From contig JAOTOL010001214.1 of assembly GCA_034440575.1 (NCBI GenBank), positions 186,001 to 250,000 on the forward strand: DNA of 64,000 nucleotides, written 5' to 3'. Below the pieces are notes generated by a model that was not told where the DNA came from, searched no databases, and was given only the letters and a program-made list of their open reading frames with translations. Made by a program: the position numbers and the translations under genes. Below, in pieces: positions 44,150 through 55,317 of this stretch (the stretch's first letter is position 1; each line of letters starts with the position of its first letter). This stretch comes from Imbricaverruca yamaguchii (taxonomy: Eukaryota > Arthropoda > Thecostraca > Neoverrucidae).

Positions 44150-44500
44150 AGTGACATGGGTCCCTTCATTACCCAGGAACCCTCGTCTTTGGCTCAGGGG
44201 CCGTCTACTCACCGGCCCCTCTCAGTCAGGCCGAGGGTCTCTCCACCCGAGGGCCCTCTGTCAGTCCAGAGCCCTTCATACCAGCCTGGGCTCCCTCCAA
44301 CGGTCCTGAGTTCTCTGGTTGCCGGGGGCACTTTCCTTCGGTCCTTCGGTCTAGGAGCCCTTTGTATTGACTCGGGGCCCTTCTTTAGAGGCTGGTGCCC
44401 TCTCCGTCAGACCCAGAGCCCTTTCGGTGTCCTGGGGCCCTACCGTCAGTTCCGGGCCCTTCATATCGGCTTGGATCCATTCGTTGACCCGTTTTCGGGA
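44150..44500. repeat. Degenerate repeat of about 24 bp (GGGCCCTT-rich)
   Basis: Roughly a dozen diverged units carry GAGCCCTT, GGGCCCTT or GGCCCCTC followed by CNGTCAG-like spacers. The array is old compared with its neighbours. Confidence 0.6.
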
Positions 44501-44739
44501 CCATTTCCGGGCATAATCTGTCAGATCCGTATGAATTATCCGGTATAATCTGTAGTCCGTGTCCATTATCCAGCCATGACAACTGACAGAAGTGTATCAA
44601 CACACGGTATCTGGGGATTTGGTGGTGAGTCGGTACGCTTGGTAGTGAACTTAATGACACGATGGAACTAATTGAAAGGTTAAAGTAAGTGTCTATCTAG
44701 AGAATTCGAGGCATGTAGATCGGTTCCGAAAAAACGTCT

Positions 44740-44955
44740 TCTATTCTACCGAAGATACAGGGCTGGCTGGGCACGGGAAGCCGCAAGTACTACGAACTCG
44801 ATGGCGTCCATGTACATGATGGCCAACGGCGAGTCCTTCTTGCTTGTAGTACTCCTTGCCGAATCGCAAACAATTGTTGCTTAAGCAGTGACTTAGCATC
44901 TCAGTATCTCCGAAAGACAGGCCAAAAGTGTCGATTTCGCCCTGGCGCGCCGCCA
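44740..44955 (-). pseudogene. Possible Penelope-like reverse transcriptase fragment
   Basis: On the minus strand, NCLRFGKEYYKQEGLAVG resembles the F-F-G--Y-Q--GLAMGS block of Penelope-like RTs. A shifted frame then gives YMDAIEFVVLAASRAQPALY, resembling the N-YME-FE...P---YVDD stretch. The YVDD motif itself is not seen, and at least one frameshift is needed. Confidence 0.4.
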
Positions 44956-45288
44956 TGGGCTTCAGTGTAGCCGATATTGCTTACACTGTCGGTTCGCTAC
45001 CGCATAAGTTTGCAACGCCAACAGTAAAGGCTATTGATGGTAAATTGCTCCAGATGGTAGTTTGTGGGGGAAGGTGCTTTTCAGCCGCTGTAAATAATCT
45101 GCGTTCGTCAGATGGACTGGTACAAACATGATGAACTGATAATTGCCATTCGCTATATTATTAGTATGAGGATAAGACTGAGACTTGCAAGTTTTCATTC
45201 GGCTTGCTGTACAGCGGCCAGCCGTCAGCGCTCACGTCGAATGGCTACGAGCGGTGTGTGTGTGTGTGGGGGGGGGGGGGTCTCAGAC

Positions 45289-45450
45289 CATCCACCTTTC
45301 GGTTACCAACCCAACAATGGTTGGTAACCAGCATCTTGTGGTTCTAAGGTTGCGGGTTCGAGTCTCACCTATCGCCACTCTTCGCCCGGGACCAATCGCA
45401 GTGAGTGGTTAGCGACATCGCGTGGCCCGAACAGTCGTAGAATCGCAGTC
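45289..45450 (+). mobile_element. tRNA-derived SINE, family C, copy 2
   Basis: The B-box region GCGGGTTCGAGTCTCA (about 45354) and the body CTATCGCCACTCTTCGCCCG plus GACCAATCGCAGTGAG match the copy near 7545. The 5' part contains a perfect 11-bp inverted repeat (GGTTACCAACC at 45301-45311, complement at 45319-45329). The limits are approximate. Confidence 0.6.
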
Positions 45451-46039
45451 TTTCTACGACTTCGCATGAGCCTATCGTGGCTATTAGGATAGGCAATTCA
45501 CGTCCTACTCGCAGGTGTCGCCGCTCTGGTGGCTGCGTCTGGAAGCTTTAGCGCGTTGTCTCCCAATGAGTCCACCATCGCCGCCACAATAGCGCTTGCC
45601 TCAGTGATGTCATCGGAGGCGAACTGGCACGCCCTGCCTATCGTGGTTCATAATTGGGCTGATGGCATGCGCAGGAACTGGTGCAAGGTAAAGTCTACAG
45701 CACACATTGTGGCGCAACGCTGCGCTTGCTATCGGCGGAGGAAAGTACGAGATGCGTTGCGACATCGCGCAAATGGCCGCCAGCGACCACTGCTGTCAGT
45801 TTTCTTGTGCCAACTTCCAACATGGCTGCAGATTCATTTTGATGGGGACTAAAGCTCGATTTCGGTATCTCCGGTCCGATCAGCTCCCATGCATGGCGGC
45901 AAGACTGCTGGTGATAGCGTCGAAAACATTTGGAGCATCTGACAAGTTAGGACGTCGGGGCATCTTGCAGTTGCAGGGTTCTTGCTCTTTCGTACAAGTA
46001 ACATTTTGTATCGTTAACATCTCTGTCATATCTCGTGAC
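45451..46039. other. Unique sequence
   Basis: Open frames at 45529-45852 and 45707-46048 overlap but neither shows a recognisable domain. I call no gene. Confidence 0.4.
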
Positions 46040-46365
46040 CTTGTGTGACCCCCTCCTGCTGGAGCTGGATCTTGTGTGATCTCCTTCCGGAGCTGGATCT
46101 TGTGTGACCCCCCTCCTGAGCTGGATCTTGTGTGACCCCCCTCCGGAGCTGGATCTTGTGTGAGCTCCCTCCTGAGCTGAGTCTTGTGTGAACCCCCTCC
46201 TGAGCTGAGTCTTGTGTGACCCCCTCCTGAGCTGGATCTTGTGTGATCCCCTCCTGAGCTGAGTCTTGTGTGATCTCCCTCCTGAGCTGAGTCTTGTGTG
46301 AGCTCCCTCCTGAGCTGAGTCTTGTGTGATCCCCCTCCGGAGCTGGATCTTGTGTGAGCTCCAAT
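46040..46365. repeat. 27-bp minisatellite, about 12 copies
   Basis: Units of about 27 bp have the form CTCCTGAGCTGGATCTTGTG, TGATCCC, with GGAGCTGGATC and GAGCTGAGTC variants. Confidence 0.9.
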
Positions 46366-46634
46366 GTCTCGATCCACCATGTGACCACTACCACTGCCGG
46401 ATCTGAGTGGCTGATGACAGCGAGATGTGCATGAAGAGTTAACTTAAAACTTCACTATAGCTACCAACATTTCGGCTCATGGGTGCAAATGACCAAACCT
46501 GGTAGATGCGCCATGAAACTCAAATAACCAACCAACCAACGTTTCGGCTACGTTCGTCATCAGGGTACCTGCGTTTTACTTGTCGTATTGTTGGCAATAG
46601 ATGAAACGTTCGACAAGATATCGGACAGCTGCCG

Positions 46635-46940
46635 CCCCGGCAGCGCAGTTGGTTAGAGCGCCGGCCTTCTCTGGTCTCCTTCGTCCCGGCGACACAGGGT
46701 TCGAGTCGCTTTGTGCGCTCCCATTTAGCCCCCGGCTGGGAGGGTCAGTTGACAGCTGGCCCGATATGGCCGGAGACGAGTTACCGGGCGGCCGTGTCGG
46801 TGCATTGACGACAAGTTAAACTTTCGGTCAAAATCCTGCCGTTGAACTGGAAGTGATGGATCGGGTGGTGGGGCCAGGGTTCACCCAACACGCTTTGCTT
46901 AACAATAGGACCCTGGCTGATGAAGCCGCTCCGCCAAGAA
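46635..46940 (+). mobile_element. tRNA-derived SINE, family B, copy 3
   Basis: This is the best-preserved copy. The A box is GGCAGCGCAGTTGGTTAGAG, the B box CAGGGTTCGAGTCG, and the body CATTTAGCCCCCGGCTGGGA, GCCCGATATGGCCGG, GTGCATTGACGACAAGTTAA matches the other copies. The 3' end is near GATGAAGCCGCTCCGCC. Confidence 0.85.
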
Positions 46941-46964
46941 CTCTGAATACATTTAGATAAGAAG

Positions 46965-46965
<1 letters not shown>

Positions 46966-47030
<65 letters not shown>
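46966..47030. repeat. (TA)n microsatellite
   Basis: About 30 TA dinucleotides are broken once by TTTA. The array lies just downstream of the family B SINE. Confidence 0.95.
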
Positions 47031-47032
<2 letters not shown>

Positions 47033-47384
47033 ACATATTTAATTTTAATATAAATTTCCGTCTATCGATATCAACCACCCAGTTGTCACAGCACTGCGTC
47101 AGATGTCCGTGGGCAGAGTGCAGTGTCCTACCCACCTTGGCTATGTCAAGCATCCCTGCCATGCCGGCCGTTGTATTAGCGGGGAGCATTCACAACATCC
47201 AGTCAGCCCGTATCAACTCTCAGTGCGACGGCTGCCGATGTTCCCTTTCCCTCCCTTCCCTTTCATGTGAAGCCTGACTCTGTCTGATCTCTAGGTGCGC
47301 ATTCCCTGCCTCCCCCACTGTTCTGCCTGACGTTGCATGACCTGAGTGCATCGCCGTCTGTCACTTGCGAGTGTGTCTGCCTAT

Positions 47385-49390
47385 TAACTGTCAGCATCAC
47401 CAGTGCACACGTGGCCTCGCTGCGAGTGCGGCTGCCTATTAACTGTCAGCATCACCAGTGCACACGTGGCCTCGCTGCGAGTGCGGCTGCCTATTAACTG
47501 CCAGCATCACCAGTTCCCTGTTACCCCTCTGTGAGTGTGACTGCCTATGAACTGCCAGCATCACCAGTGCACACGTGGCCTCGCTGCGAGTGTGTCTGCC
47601 TATTAACTGCCAGCATCACCAGTTCACACGTGGCCTCCCTGCGAGTGTGACTGCCTATTAACTGCCAGCATCACCAGTTCCCCTGTGACCCCTCTGTGAG
47701 TGTGACTGCCTATGAACTGCCAGCATCACCAGTTCACACGTGGCCTCCCTGCGAGTGTGACTGCCTATTAACTGCCAGCATCACCAGTTCACACGTGGCC
47801 TCCTGCGAGTGTGACTGCCTATTAACTGCCAGCATCACCAGTTCCCCTGTGACCCCTCTGTGAGTGTGACTGCCTATGAACTGCCAGCATCACCAGTTCA
47901 CACGTGGCCTCCCTGCGAGTGTGACTGCCTATTAACTGCCAGCATCACCAGTTCCCCTGTGACCCCTCTGCGAGTGTGACTGCCTATTAACTGCCAGCAT
48001 CACCAGTTCCCCTGTGACCCCTCTGTGAGTGTGACTGCCTATTAACTGCCAGCATCACCAGTTCACACGTGGCCTCCCTGCGAGTGTGACTGCCTATTAA
48101 CTGCCAGCATCACCAGTTCCCCTGTGACCCCTCTGTGAGTGTGACTGCCTATTAACTGCCAGCATCACCAGTTCACACGTGGCCTCCCTGCGAGTGTGAC
48201 TGCCTATTAACTGCCAGCATCACCAGTTCCCTGTGACCCCTCTGTGAGTGTGACTGCCTATGAACTGCCAGCATCACCAGTTCACATGTGGCCTCCTGCG
48301 AGTGCGGCTGCCTATGAACTGCCAGCATCACCAGTTCCCCTGTGACCCCTCTGTGAGTGTGACTGCCTATGAACTGCCAGCATCACCAGTTCACACGTGG
48401 CCTCCCTGCGAGTGCGGCTGCCTATTAACTGCCAGCATCACCAGTTCAAACGTGGCCTCCCTGCGAGTGTGACTGCCTATTAACTGCCAGCATCACCAGT
48501 TCACACGTGGCCTCGCTGCGAGTGTGACTGCCTATTAACTGCCAGCATCACCAGTTCCCCTGTGACCTCCTGTGAGTGTCCCTGCGAGTGTGACTGCCTA
48601 TTAACTGCCAGCATCACCAGTTCCCCTGTGACCTCCCTGTGAGTGTGACTGCCTATGAACTGCCAGCATCACCAGTTCACACGTGGCCTCCCTGCGAGTG
48701 TGACTGCCTATTAACTGTCAGCATCACCAGTGCACACGTGGCCTCGCTGCGAGTGCGGCTGCCTATTAACTGTCAGCATCACCAGTGCACACGTGGCCTC
48801 GCTGCGAGTGCGGCTGCCTATTAACTGTCAGCATCACCAGTTCACACGTGGCCTCCCTGCGAGTGTGGTTTTAACTGCCAGCATCACCAGTTCCCTGTGA
48901 CCCCTCTGCGAGTGTGACTGCCTATTAACTGCCAGCATCACCAGTTCACACGTGGCCTCCCTGCGAGTGTGACTACCTATTAACTGCCAGCATCACCAGT
49001 TCACAGGTCCCTGCGAGTGCGGCTGCCTATTAACTGCCAGCATCACCAGTTCACACGTGGCCTCCCTGCGAGTGTGACTACCTATTAACTGCCAGCATCA
49101 CCAGTTCACACGTCCCTGCGAGTGCGGCTGCCTATTAACTGCCAGCATCACCAGTTCCTCTGTGACCTCTCTGTGAGTGTGACTGCCTATTAACTGCCAG
49201 TAGCACCAGTTCCTCGTGACCTCCCTGTGATTGTGACCATCTATGAACTGTTAGTAGTACCAGTGTTTCATTACCTCCCTGTGATTGTGACCATCTATGA
49301 ACTGTTAGTAGTACCAGTTCCCCTATGGCCTCCCTGTAAGTGTGACCATGTATGAACTGTCAGTAGTACCAGTTCCCCTGTGACCTCCTA
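47385..49390. repeat. 55-bp minisatellite with branch-point/acceptor-like motif, about 36 copies
   Basis: Units contain GTGACTGCCTATTAACTGCC, AGCATCACCAGTTCACACGT and GGCCTCCCTGCGA. CTATTAACTGCCAG resembles a branch point close to an AG acceptor, like the arrays at COMMD3, but no recognisable exon follows. The rightmost copies (49190-49390) are progressively diverged. Confidence 0.95.
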
Positions 49391-49689
49391 TCAGCCAGAC
49401 TCACATGTGATCCCTGACAGATCCACAGGTAAAGAAACGAGGCATGTGCGTCCTCCCTCTCCCCGATGTAGATGTGGTGCCCCTCCTACAAAGGCATGTC
49501 CCTTTAGGATTTTCGAGTGCACCCCCACCCCTCTGCCTAAATTTCCTCAAAATTAGTTGGCCGCGAATTATCAATTCTGGTCGAAGCGCCCTAAAGTCCA
49601 AATAACTAACTGACTTAGTGGTGTCCCTATGTAGAAATGACGCCCTCCATATAAGTACCCCCTCCATAAAAGTTGCTGGATCCGCCTCT

Positions 49690-50090
49690 GCGTGTGACCA
49701 TCAGCGTCCTTGGGTGGCCGACAGGCCGGCCCGACCTTCACACGCGCGAGAGCGTAGTCGTGAACCGGCGTCACGACGATCGCCATCGACGGCCAGCGGC
49801 CTTTCCTCCTTTCACCCGAAGAGTCCAGCGGCAGACACAGACGCGTGGATCGATATCGATCACACAGGTGTGGCAGCGCTGCGGTCAGATCTGTCCGGCT
49901 GGCGCGTGGTCAGGCTGAGGTGCGGCCCTCACCTGCTGTTCCACCCAGCCATGCGATGGGCGGACTCGCGGATCATCGCACTGCAACGCGCTCCGTCGCG
50001 TCTTCGTGTCCCACGGGGTTGTAGCTAACGTGACTGTGGTGTCTACCTAATAGATTCAGTACCTTCAATAAAAGAGCAAGTCAACTTCAG
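49690..50090 (+). other. Possible terminal exon and poly(A) signal
   Basis: A GC-rich open stretch ends at TAG/TAA codons near 50026 and is followed by AATAAA at 50067-50072. A plausible acceptor (GATCACACAG) precedes a frame that ends DSRIIALQRAPSRLRVPRGC. I do not recognise the protein, and no upstream exons can be linked. Confidence 0.3.
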
Positions 50091-50289
50091 AAGTCTGTTT
50101 TGGCTGACTTCACGCCAATTATATCAAGCACCGTAAACGTCCTCGCAGCCGCCATTGATCAACCACGTTGGCACACCCTTGGCGTATCAATCCTCCTTAG
50201 TATCAAACTGGCCACCAGGTGGCAGTAGCTTACACTCAAAACAATGTAAACAACAGGACACGAGCGTGGCTGACGACATCACGGTGACG

Positions 50290-50815
50290 ATCCCAGGAGA
50301 ACTGGTGCTACCGGCAGTTCATAGACGGTCAATCACAGGAGAACTGGTGATACCGGTAGTTCAAAGACGATCAATCACAGGACAACTGGTGATACCGGTA
50401 GTTCATAGGACTGGTGAACCGGGTGGAGTCCAGAACTGGTGATACCGGCAGTTCATAGACGGTCAATCACAGGAGAACTGGTGATACCGGTAGTTCAAAG
50501 ACGATCAATCACAGGAGAACTGGTGATACCGGCAGTTCATAGACGGTCAATCACAGAACTGGTGATATCGGCAGTTCATAGATGGCCAGTCACAGGAGAA
50601 CTGGTGATACCGGGAGTTCATAGACGGTCAATCACAGGAGAACTGGTAATACCGGCAGTTCATAGACGGTCAATCACAGGAGAACTGGTGATACCGGCAG
50701 TTCATAGACGGTCAATCACAGGAGAACTGGTGATACCGGCAGTTCATAGACGGTCAGTCACAGGAGAACTGGTGATACCGGAAGTTCATAGACGGTCAAT
50801 CACAGGGGAACAGGT
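50290..50815. repeat. 42-bp minisatellite, about 12 copies
   Basis: Units contain GAGAACTGGTGATACCGGCA, GTTCATAGACGGTC and AATCACAG. AATCACAG-GAG is acceptor-like. One unit near 50400 is rearranged. No exon is recognised nearby. Confidence 0.9.
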
Positions 50816-51202
50816 ACTACTGGCAGTAATAAGTCATGACAATTTTAGCACTTATGAGCAGGAGAACTTGTGACCTGGGTAGTTGTGATATGGACCAGTC
50901 CCATCCGTGAATCTTCGCCCTGCCCGGCCTCTAGTACGGTCGTCACAGGTCTGGTACGCTTCCAACAAATCTGTTGCGACGCATCGAGCCGACACATGCT
51001 GCGTTCCACGACAGATCGACCAATCAAATCAAACTGTTACAGCCAATACATTTGCGTTTGGTGTACAGGGTAGTCTTGGGCTCCGAACACGCTTGAGCAA
51101 GTTTTAGTCCTATCCGACTGATGGCTTCGGAGCTATAGCCTCCGGTAGTATTTTGAGGTCCCGCTACAAGAGTATCTTTGGCGATAGATATCTCATCGAT
51201 AA

Positions 51203-51382
<180 letters not shown>

Positions 51383-51741
51383 CATATTATGCATCTTTGA
51401 GAAGAAAATGATTAAAGAAACACATTCGTGATTAAACATCAACATTTCTCACGGTTGACCTCATGACTTCGTGGCCTTCTTTGACCCCTTTCTATTGAAA
51501 TTGATAAAATTGATGACAGAAATACAAACGGGCGTGATTTGACGGCTGCATAAAACATTTTTTTAAAGTTTGTTTTGCTGGTAATGGGGAACGCTCTCAG
51601 AAGGCCCTTGAAGTTTGCACGCGCCATATGTTGCATCATTATATATTGTATATATTATTATTTACATTATATATTATATATATCAAAATCGCATCATTAT
51701 ATATTGTCATTAAGTATCTATGTTGCGACGTCTTATACACC

Positions 51742-51800
51742 GTCACGGCCGCCCGGTAGCTCCTCCCCGGCCTTATCGGGGGCCAGCTTCTCACTTGGGC
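51742..51800 (-). mobile_element. Family B SINE fragment (reverse)
   Basis: CACGGCCGCCCGGTAGCTCC, TCCCCGGCCTTATCGGG and GGCCAGC match the middle of the reverse family B copy at 19735-19785. Both ends are missing. Confidence 0.65.
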
Positions 51801-52749
51801 CACTCGAGTATACACTCACCTGGTGTATACTCGGATATGTCTTAAGTGGAGTGGAGTGGAGTGTCTTATGCGCTTAAGTGGAGGAGGCCGCTCCGGAAAA
51901 TCAAATTAGGAGGTGCTGGGTATTGGGATAGCAAAGAAGTGCAAACTCGTGTCCGTGTCCAGTGCCTATGCTTTAAAGTCTACTTGATGGAGCAGGCTGC
52001 TGTAAGCTGGCCGCGGGCGGATGCGAGTCGGGCCCATGGGAGGCACTACAGCCGGCCGGCCTGGGATGTTGTGCAGATGAATAATTACGCCGATCTAATC
52101 AACCTGACATGGGTGTGGTAATGATTTAGACTGATCATTTTGAACATTGGCGGATCCAGAAGTACCTTTTGGCGGGATAGCCAGGCAGGACAAAGTTTAG
52201 CTTCGACTGCGACATACGTACTGAATGCTTGACGCATGCATACATATCATACTTCACAGCCATTCAGCTACTCAGAGTATACCTCTGGCGCAATAAAAAC
52301 CATCAGAACTACTGAAAAAATACTTCATTATGCCTATATTCTTGCACCACCTTCCTCATAACAGATGTCGCATTTGAATACGTTGTCTTAATTGGTTTAC
52401 CCCAAAGTCACTGCCTGGGTCCGTTTGCTATGAAATTGCATACTTTAAGAGAGAAAAGCACTGCACGAATCTGAGATGTTGGTCTTCTTGATGATATTGA
52501 TATCGTTTCCAAATTCAGCATCCCAAAGCCACATTGGTGACAGTTTCTCTTTCTCATCTCCCTTGCACCGCCTTGTCTAACCCCTTCTATGCATTTTAAT
52601 AATCTGCATAACTTCAGGATGCATTATAACAAATAGAAGCTGCAGAAAACGATTTCATGCAACCACAAAACTACTCGAGTAGCTGACGAGCTTGTGCAAT
52701 CATTTGGGATGAAATGTAACTGCCTATGAATGTAGAACTTATAACTGTG
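51801..52749. other. Unique sequence
   Basis: No gene or array is recognised. A frame at 51846-52121 has no visible domain. Confidence 0.5.
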
Positions 52750-53160
52750 CAGTAGTGTAGAACGTCAGAGACGAATTTTTTTCCCGGAAAAACCGCGTAG
52801 TGGGGTTTTGCCCTTGGTCATAAGGAACATGAAACATATTTTTTTAAATTTTTATTTCAAATTTTTGCTGCACAAAATCGCACTTTAAAATAAAAAAATT
52901 TACCCAAAAATATGCTAAATTTGTTCGCATTTCTTTCCTAATTAATATGGAACCATGAAACAAGTTACAGCATGTTGCACGGAACGCGATGAATCCATCG
53001 ATTCCAACCACGATGACCTAAGATGACAGGTTTTTGCTCCAGGTCAGGTAATTGACCTCAATTTGGCCAAACATCTTTATTTTCCTAACTTTCCCGGGCT
53101 TATCTTGTGATGGTTACAGAAGAAATGAAAAATATTTGGAATAGATTACCGATATGGCTA

Positions 53161-53349
53161 AGGGGCGGGGATGGCCGAGTGGTTAAGGTGTTCGGCTCTG
53201 GGTACCAAAGGTCCTGGGTTCGACACTAGCGCCGCTCGGAACATTTCCAAATCCCGCGACCTACCGGCGAAACAGTGTGGGCGGCGCCATTAGCCGTGAA
53301 TGTGCAGAAAGTGCGTCGTGAACCATCCAATAAACAAATAAACAAACCA
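53161..53349 (+). mobile_element. tRNA-derived SINE, family A, copy 2, with 9-bp target duplication
   Basis: The head GGATGGCCGAGTGGTTAAGG, the B box TGGGTTCGACACT, the body CAGTGTGGGCGGCGCCATTA and the tail CCAATAAACAAATAAACAAA match the copy at 17593. A 9-bp direct repeat, ATATGGCTA, flanks it (53152-53160 and 53350-53358). The mirror position in the right arm of the palindrome (around 54915) reads straight through, giving the empty site. Confidence 0.9.
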
Positions 53350-53764
53350 ATATGGCTACTGCGCAGCTTGTGATATTATCTAATGTGGCATTTCTTCTCA
53401 AGGTCGGAAGTTACGAGAGGTCAAAGTTCAGGTCACAGAGGGTCAAATTTGGAAAGTGTCCGAGATTCCCAGTTTGAAAGTTCTAGACGTAAATTTAGGC
53501 ACAGAATTCGAATCTAGCACTCACAATTATCACAGCTGATCATAAATCCTCTTTCATGTGAACAAGTATACGGATGATACATACGACTATATTTATCATT
53601 AACAAGAATGTAAGTCATATATCGAACGGTCACAGGTGTACATTTGTAACAGACGACAGGACAAAAAAATATGCATGCCATGGGGGAAAGAGGCCTATCG
53701 GGTTACAGTCACAGACAGCTGCTACCAGTGATGCTACTGCACGCATGTTACGTTTGCTTTCTCC

Positions 53765-53950
53765 CTACTCCTCCATAATCTGTTGCATTCGCATCATGTC
53801 ACGTTTAGTAGCAAACACTGGCAGCAGCTCCCCGTGAACGGCTCGAGCCAGAATAAATCCGTCTCGCCGGTCGAACCCTGATACCTTCGACACAATGGCA
53901 TCTTTCCCCATCATCTGCATCGACCCCTTCATATCACTTGACTTCTGCAT
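53765..53950 (-). pseudogene. Mirror copy of the element's protein C-terminus
   Basis: Sixty-one minus-strand codons begin MQKSSDMKGSMQMMGKDAIV and continue GFDRRDGFILARAVHGELLP with a closing RMQQIMEE. The first part repeats the end of the frame at 54052-54513 on the other strand; the remainder has no counterpart in the right arm because of a deletion there. It suggests the original protein was longer than the + strand frame now shows. Confidence 0.5.
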
Positions 53951-54051
53951 TTCCTCTTATCGGCTAGATCTGTGCTCCGTGTTGTGCTCTGTAGGAATAA
54001 GGCTTGACGTAGGACTTCCCTCAGCGTTGGTAATTCGGATCTCACAAGCTT

Positions 54052-54513
54052 GTGAGCGGAACGGCAAACGAAAAGAGGAACATTCCCTATGAAGACTTAG
54101 CCAAAGAACTTGCCGTAGAAGTTATGACTATCTGGCAAAGAGCTAACAGGAAGTTCCGTTCACCAGTCGTTTTAAGTGAGCGACAACTACATAGGGATAT
54201 CGAGACAGCTCTGAAAATAGCATCCGACATCGGGAGAAGAAGAGTAACGTCAAAAAGAGGTGCAAAAGGCAACCGACAGGCTACACGAACTTCTAGATTT
54301 GTCGCGTTGAAATCTCCGATTGTGGCTTGCGTGCAAGCCGGTCGTGAGGGCTGTCACATCGAGGCGCACTGCGAGTCCAGCTACCCCCGAGAGCGGAAAA
54401 TTCCACGCATCGAACTCAAATTCCTCATGAGCCAAAGGCAAAAGTCAAGTGATATGAAGGGATCGATGCAGATGATGGGGAAAGATGCCATTGAGTCGAG
54501 AGCATCTGGATAA
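54052..54513 (+). CDS. Unknown protein in the palindromic element
   Basis: The frame of 153 codons spans the loop and the start of the right arm. It reads NIPYEDLAKELAVEVMTIWQ, then RKFRSPVVLSERQLHRDIET, then a Cys/His-bearing stretch (ACVQAGREGCHIEAHC) and KIPRIELKFLMSQRQKSSDM, ending after MMGKDAIESRASG. A helix resembling DNA-binding or dimerisation regions, a short Cys/His cluster and a KIP--E--FL--QR motif recall uncharacterised proteins of mobile elements in invertebrates, but I cannot name the family. It is probably truncated at its C-terminus by a deletion. Confidence 0.5.
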   Translation: MSGTANEKRNIPYEDLAKELAVEVMTIWQRANRKFRSPVVLSERQLHRDIETALKIASDIGRRRVTSKRGAKGNRQATRTSRFVALKSPIVACVQAGREGCHIEAHCESSYPRERKIPRIELKFLMSQRQKSSDMKGSMQMMGKDAIESRASG

Positions 54514-55317
54514 GCAAACGTAACATGCGTGTAGTAGCATCGCTGGTAGCAGCTGTTTGTGACTGTAACCCGATAGGCCTCTTTCCCCTATGGCACGCAT
54601 ATTTTTTGTCCTGTCGTCTGTTACAAATGTACCCCTGTGACCGTTCGATATATGACTTACATTCTTGTTAATGATAAATATAGTCGTATGTATCATCCGT
54701 ATACTTGTTCACATGAAAGAGGATTTATGATCAGTTATGATAATTTTGAGTGCTAGATTCGAATTCTGCGCCTAAATTTACGGTTAGAACTTTCAAACCT
54801 GGAATCTCGGACACTTTCCAAATTTGACCCTCTGTGACCTGAACTTTGACCTCTCGTGACCTCCGACCTTCAGAAGAAATGCCACATTGGATAATATCAT
54901 GAGCTGCGCAGTAGCCATATCGGTAATCTATTGCAAATCTTGTTCATTTCTTCTGTAACCTTCACAAAATAAACCCCGGAAAGTTACGAAAATAGATATT
55001 TTTGGCCAAATTGAGGTCAATGACCTGACCTGGAGCGAGAACCCGTGATCTTAGGTCATCATGATTGGTTTCGACGGATTCATCTCGTTCCGTGCAACAT
55101 GATATAACTTGTTTCATGGTTCCATCTTAATTAGGAAGGAAATGATAATAAATTTGGCATATTTTTGGTAAATTTTGGATTTTAAAGTGCGATTTTGCGC
55201 AGCAAATTTTTTAAATAAATTAAAAAAAGTTTCATGTTCCTTATGACCAAAGGCAAAATAAAACCACTACGCGGATTTTCCGGAAAAATACTTCGTCTCT
55301 GACATTCCACACTACTG

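Larger units (their letters stand above)
52750..55317. mobile_element. Long palindromic transposon-like element
   Basis: The left arm (52750 to about 53955) and right arm (about 54430 to 55317) are diverged reverse complements. They start CAGTAGTGTAGAACGTCAGA and end with the matching TCTGACATTCCACACTACTG. Shared internal blocks include GGAACATGAAACAT, AGCAGCTG-type sequence and the region coding QKSSDMKGSMQMMGKDAI. The right arm lacks about 115 bases present in the left (53765-53880), and the left arm alone carries a SINE. The central 470 bases are single-copy and coding. This fits a DNA transposon with very long terminal inverted repeats or a foldback element. I see no clear target-site duplication and no transposase motif, so the class is open. 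Confidence 0.75.
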
